Origin: Tolypothrix campylonemoides VB511288
GTDB taxonomy: Bacteria > Cyanobacteriota > Cyanobacteriia > Cyanobacteriales > Nostocaceae
Reading direction: 5' to 3'
NCBI GenBank assembly: GCA_000828075.3
Contig: JXCB02000002.1
Coordinates: forward strand, 54,719 to 118,718
Length of the DNA stretch: 64,000 bases
Below, piece by piece: positions 62,871 through 64,000 of the stretch. The notes below the pieces were generated by a model. It saw only the letters and a list, made by a program, of their open reading frames with translations, did not search any database and had not been told where the DNA came from. Positions within the stretch are counted from its first letter, which is position 1, and every line of letters starts with the position of its first letter. Position numbers and translations under genes: made by a program.

Positions 62871-64000
62871 TCAGGGCTGTATGCAACTAGTAGCAGTGCC
62901 CAAACGCTCAGGAGTAGCACCAGATGCATGGGAAATCAGGGTAACTTGCCCTTTGCCGTTGAATACCCAGCCAGTAGCAGGTACGATAACAATTTTTTCG
63001 CTGGTTTTTACTGGCTTTTTTGGGCTGGAACTTGAGGTGCTGCGATCGCCACTCCTTATATTTGTGAGTCGAGTATCAGACCATACGACATCGCTACTTA
63101 GGGGTTCGTAAGGAGAAGGAGGTAAACCACCGCGTCCAGTGATGGTAAATGTATTACCTTGTGGACTGTTAAGGGCCGCACAGTTACCAGTTTCTATGAC
63201 TTTGGAAGTATCGACGACAAGTGTAGGTAGGGCGACTAAACCTTTGCTCGGGTCTAGATCTGGGGTGTTGATAGATACCTGACCACTTAAGTTGGGGTTT
63301 TCTTGGGAAATAGCAGTAATATCATTTGTTGGTAACTGACTAGGATCTAGTTGAGTGGGGTTAGTTGTTCCTAACTGCTGCTCTAGGTCTTGTCGGCTCT
63401 TAGGTTCTACAAAGAATATGCCTCTGCCATTGATGGTGACTTTTCCTCCCTCACCGCTAAAGGCATTGGCTGTGATATCACTATTTTCTCCAGGTACAGC
63501 AATGATGAAATTGGTATCAATGTTGATTCTTCCGCCATTTCCACCAGCTTGGGCTGTACCCGCAGTGGTTGATATTTGGCTATTACGGCGCAAGAGTAAA
63601 AAATCTTGGGCTGTCAGGGTGAGATTTCCACCATTACCAGATGTAGTTTTAGATACAATGCTTGACCCATCTAGACGGATAGAGCGAGAGGTGATTTCTA
63701 TGTTTCCTCCTGCATTTCCCTGACCCTGATTATCGGCTGTTATAGTAGCACCATTTGATAAAGACACTTGAGGCACTTTCAAGACAATCGTGCCACCGTT
63801 GCCCTTGGCATTGGTCAGAACTTGGCTACCCACACCGCTGCCATTTCCATCTATTAACATATCGGTGGCAGTAATTCCTATACTACCTGCATTTCCCTGG
63901 GATTCAGTATTGGCAACTACGGTTGCACCACCTGATACCGTTACCTTTGGTGCTTTCAGGGCAATCGTACCACCATTGCCTTGAGCATTACCCAACACTT
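62871..64000 (-). CDS. TpsA-type filamentous haemagglutinin-like exoprotein, 3' part (5' end outside window)
   Basis: The frame is open through the window end, so only the C-terminal 375 or so residues are present and the N-terminal TPS secretion domain is not visible. The visible part is a right-handed beta-helix of GNGGTIALKAP, GNAGSIGITATD and GNGGNLTLTAQD repeats. The C-terminal region reads DITAISQENPNLSGQVSINTPDLDP and TFTITGRGGLPPSPYEPLSSD, as in large cyanobacterial haemagglutinin-like proteins. It should be exported by the TpsB encoded downstream. It may act in adhesion, aggregation or contact-dependent functions. Confidence 0.88.
   Translation of the reverse strand, partial: VLGNAQGNGGTIALKAPKVTVSGGATVVANTESQGNAGSIGITATDMLIDGNGSGVGSQVLTNAKGNGGTIVLKVPQVSLSNGATITADNQGQGNAGGNIEITSRSIRLDGSSIVSKTTSGNGGNLTLTAQDFLLLRRNSQISTTAGTAQAGGNGGRINIDTNFIIAVPGENSDITANAFSGEGGKVTINGRGIFFVEPKSRQDLEQQLGTTNPTQLDPSQLPTNDITAISQENPNLSGQVSINTPDLDPSKGLVALPTLVVDTSKVIETGNCAALNSPQGNTFTITGRGGLPPSPYEPLSSDVVWSDTRLTNIRSGDRSTSSSSPKKPVKTSEKIVIVPATGWVFNGKGQVTLISHASGATPERLGTATSCIQP

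Overview
The window comes from a filamentous, Nostocales-type cyanobacterium. The evidence is dense HIP1 octamers (GCGATCGC) in genes and spacers, a hormogonium polysaccharide (hps) pseudopilin operon, several cyanobacterial or plastid-lineage families (CRR6, DUF760, DUF3685 with a receiver, DUF928, SLH-OprB porin, ribBA with a C-terminal tail), a FurC/PerR-type regulator, and spacers full of heptamer arrays and small inverted-repeat elements. No tRNA, rRNA, complete insertion sequence or CRISPR array was seen.

Layout. 0-7.3 kb: 3' part of an EF-G-like GTPase, a Rieske oxygenase, a small conserved protein, an S41 (Ctp) protease, ispG and an APH-fold kinase. 7.3-9.2 kb: a gene-poor 1.9 kb spacer with a small inverted-repeat element, a truncated gene start and four related tandem units with conserved hairpins and intrinsic-terminator-like ends, read here as candidate small-RNA genes. 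9.2-20.6 kb: isochorismatase-like hydrolase, LysM-M23 peptidase, HtrA-type protease, DUF760, scpB, ispD, a GT9/gmhB-like pair, an unrecognised 255-aa protein, CRR6, a FurC/PerR-type regulator and decayed coding remnants. 20.7-31.8 kb: a pseudo-receiver-DUF3685 protein, then minus-strand surface-polysaccharide genes (GT2, HpsJ family, TIGR04282 transferase, three pseudopilins, HpsA). 32.3-40.8 kb: rpmB, htpG, clpB, porin, glyoxalase I. 40.8-48 kb: NrdG-like radical SAM protein, enolase, two toxin-antitoxin pairs, argC, ribBA.

48.4-64 kb holds the most unusual block. Divergent from a DUF928 protein are three plus-strand genes: a NosR/NapH-like membrane iron-sulphur protein fused to an FHA and a cyclic-nucleotide-binding domain; an FHA domain fused to a flavin reductase and a plant-type 2Fe-2S ferredoxin; and a CHASE2 receptor Ser/Thr kinase. 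Facing them are an exported TPR-CHAT protease-like protein, a TpsB outer-membrane transporter and the 3' end of a TpsA exoprotein. I infer a kinase-controlled redox module, possibly linked to a surface or secretion system. I know of no described system with this organisation.

Mobile and repeat DNA: I found at least four families of small inverted-repeat elements. Two insertions carry clear target duplications (7 bp at 22.6 kb, 8 bp at 57.2 kb), and the second sits inside another inverted-repeat element.
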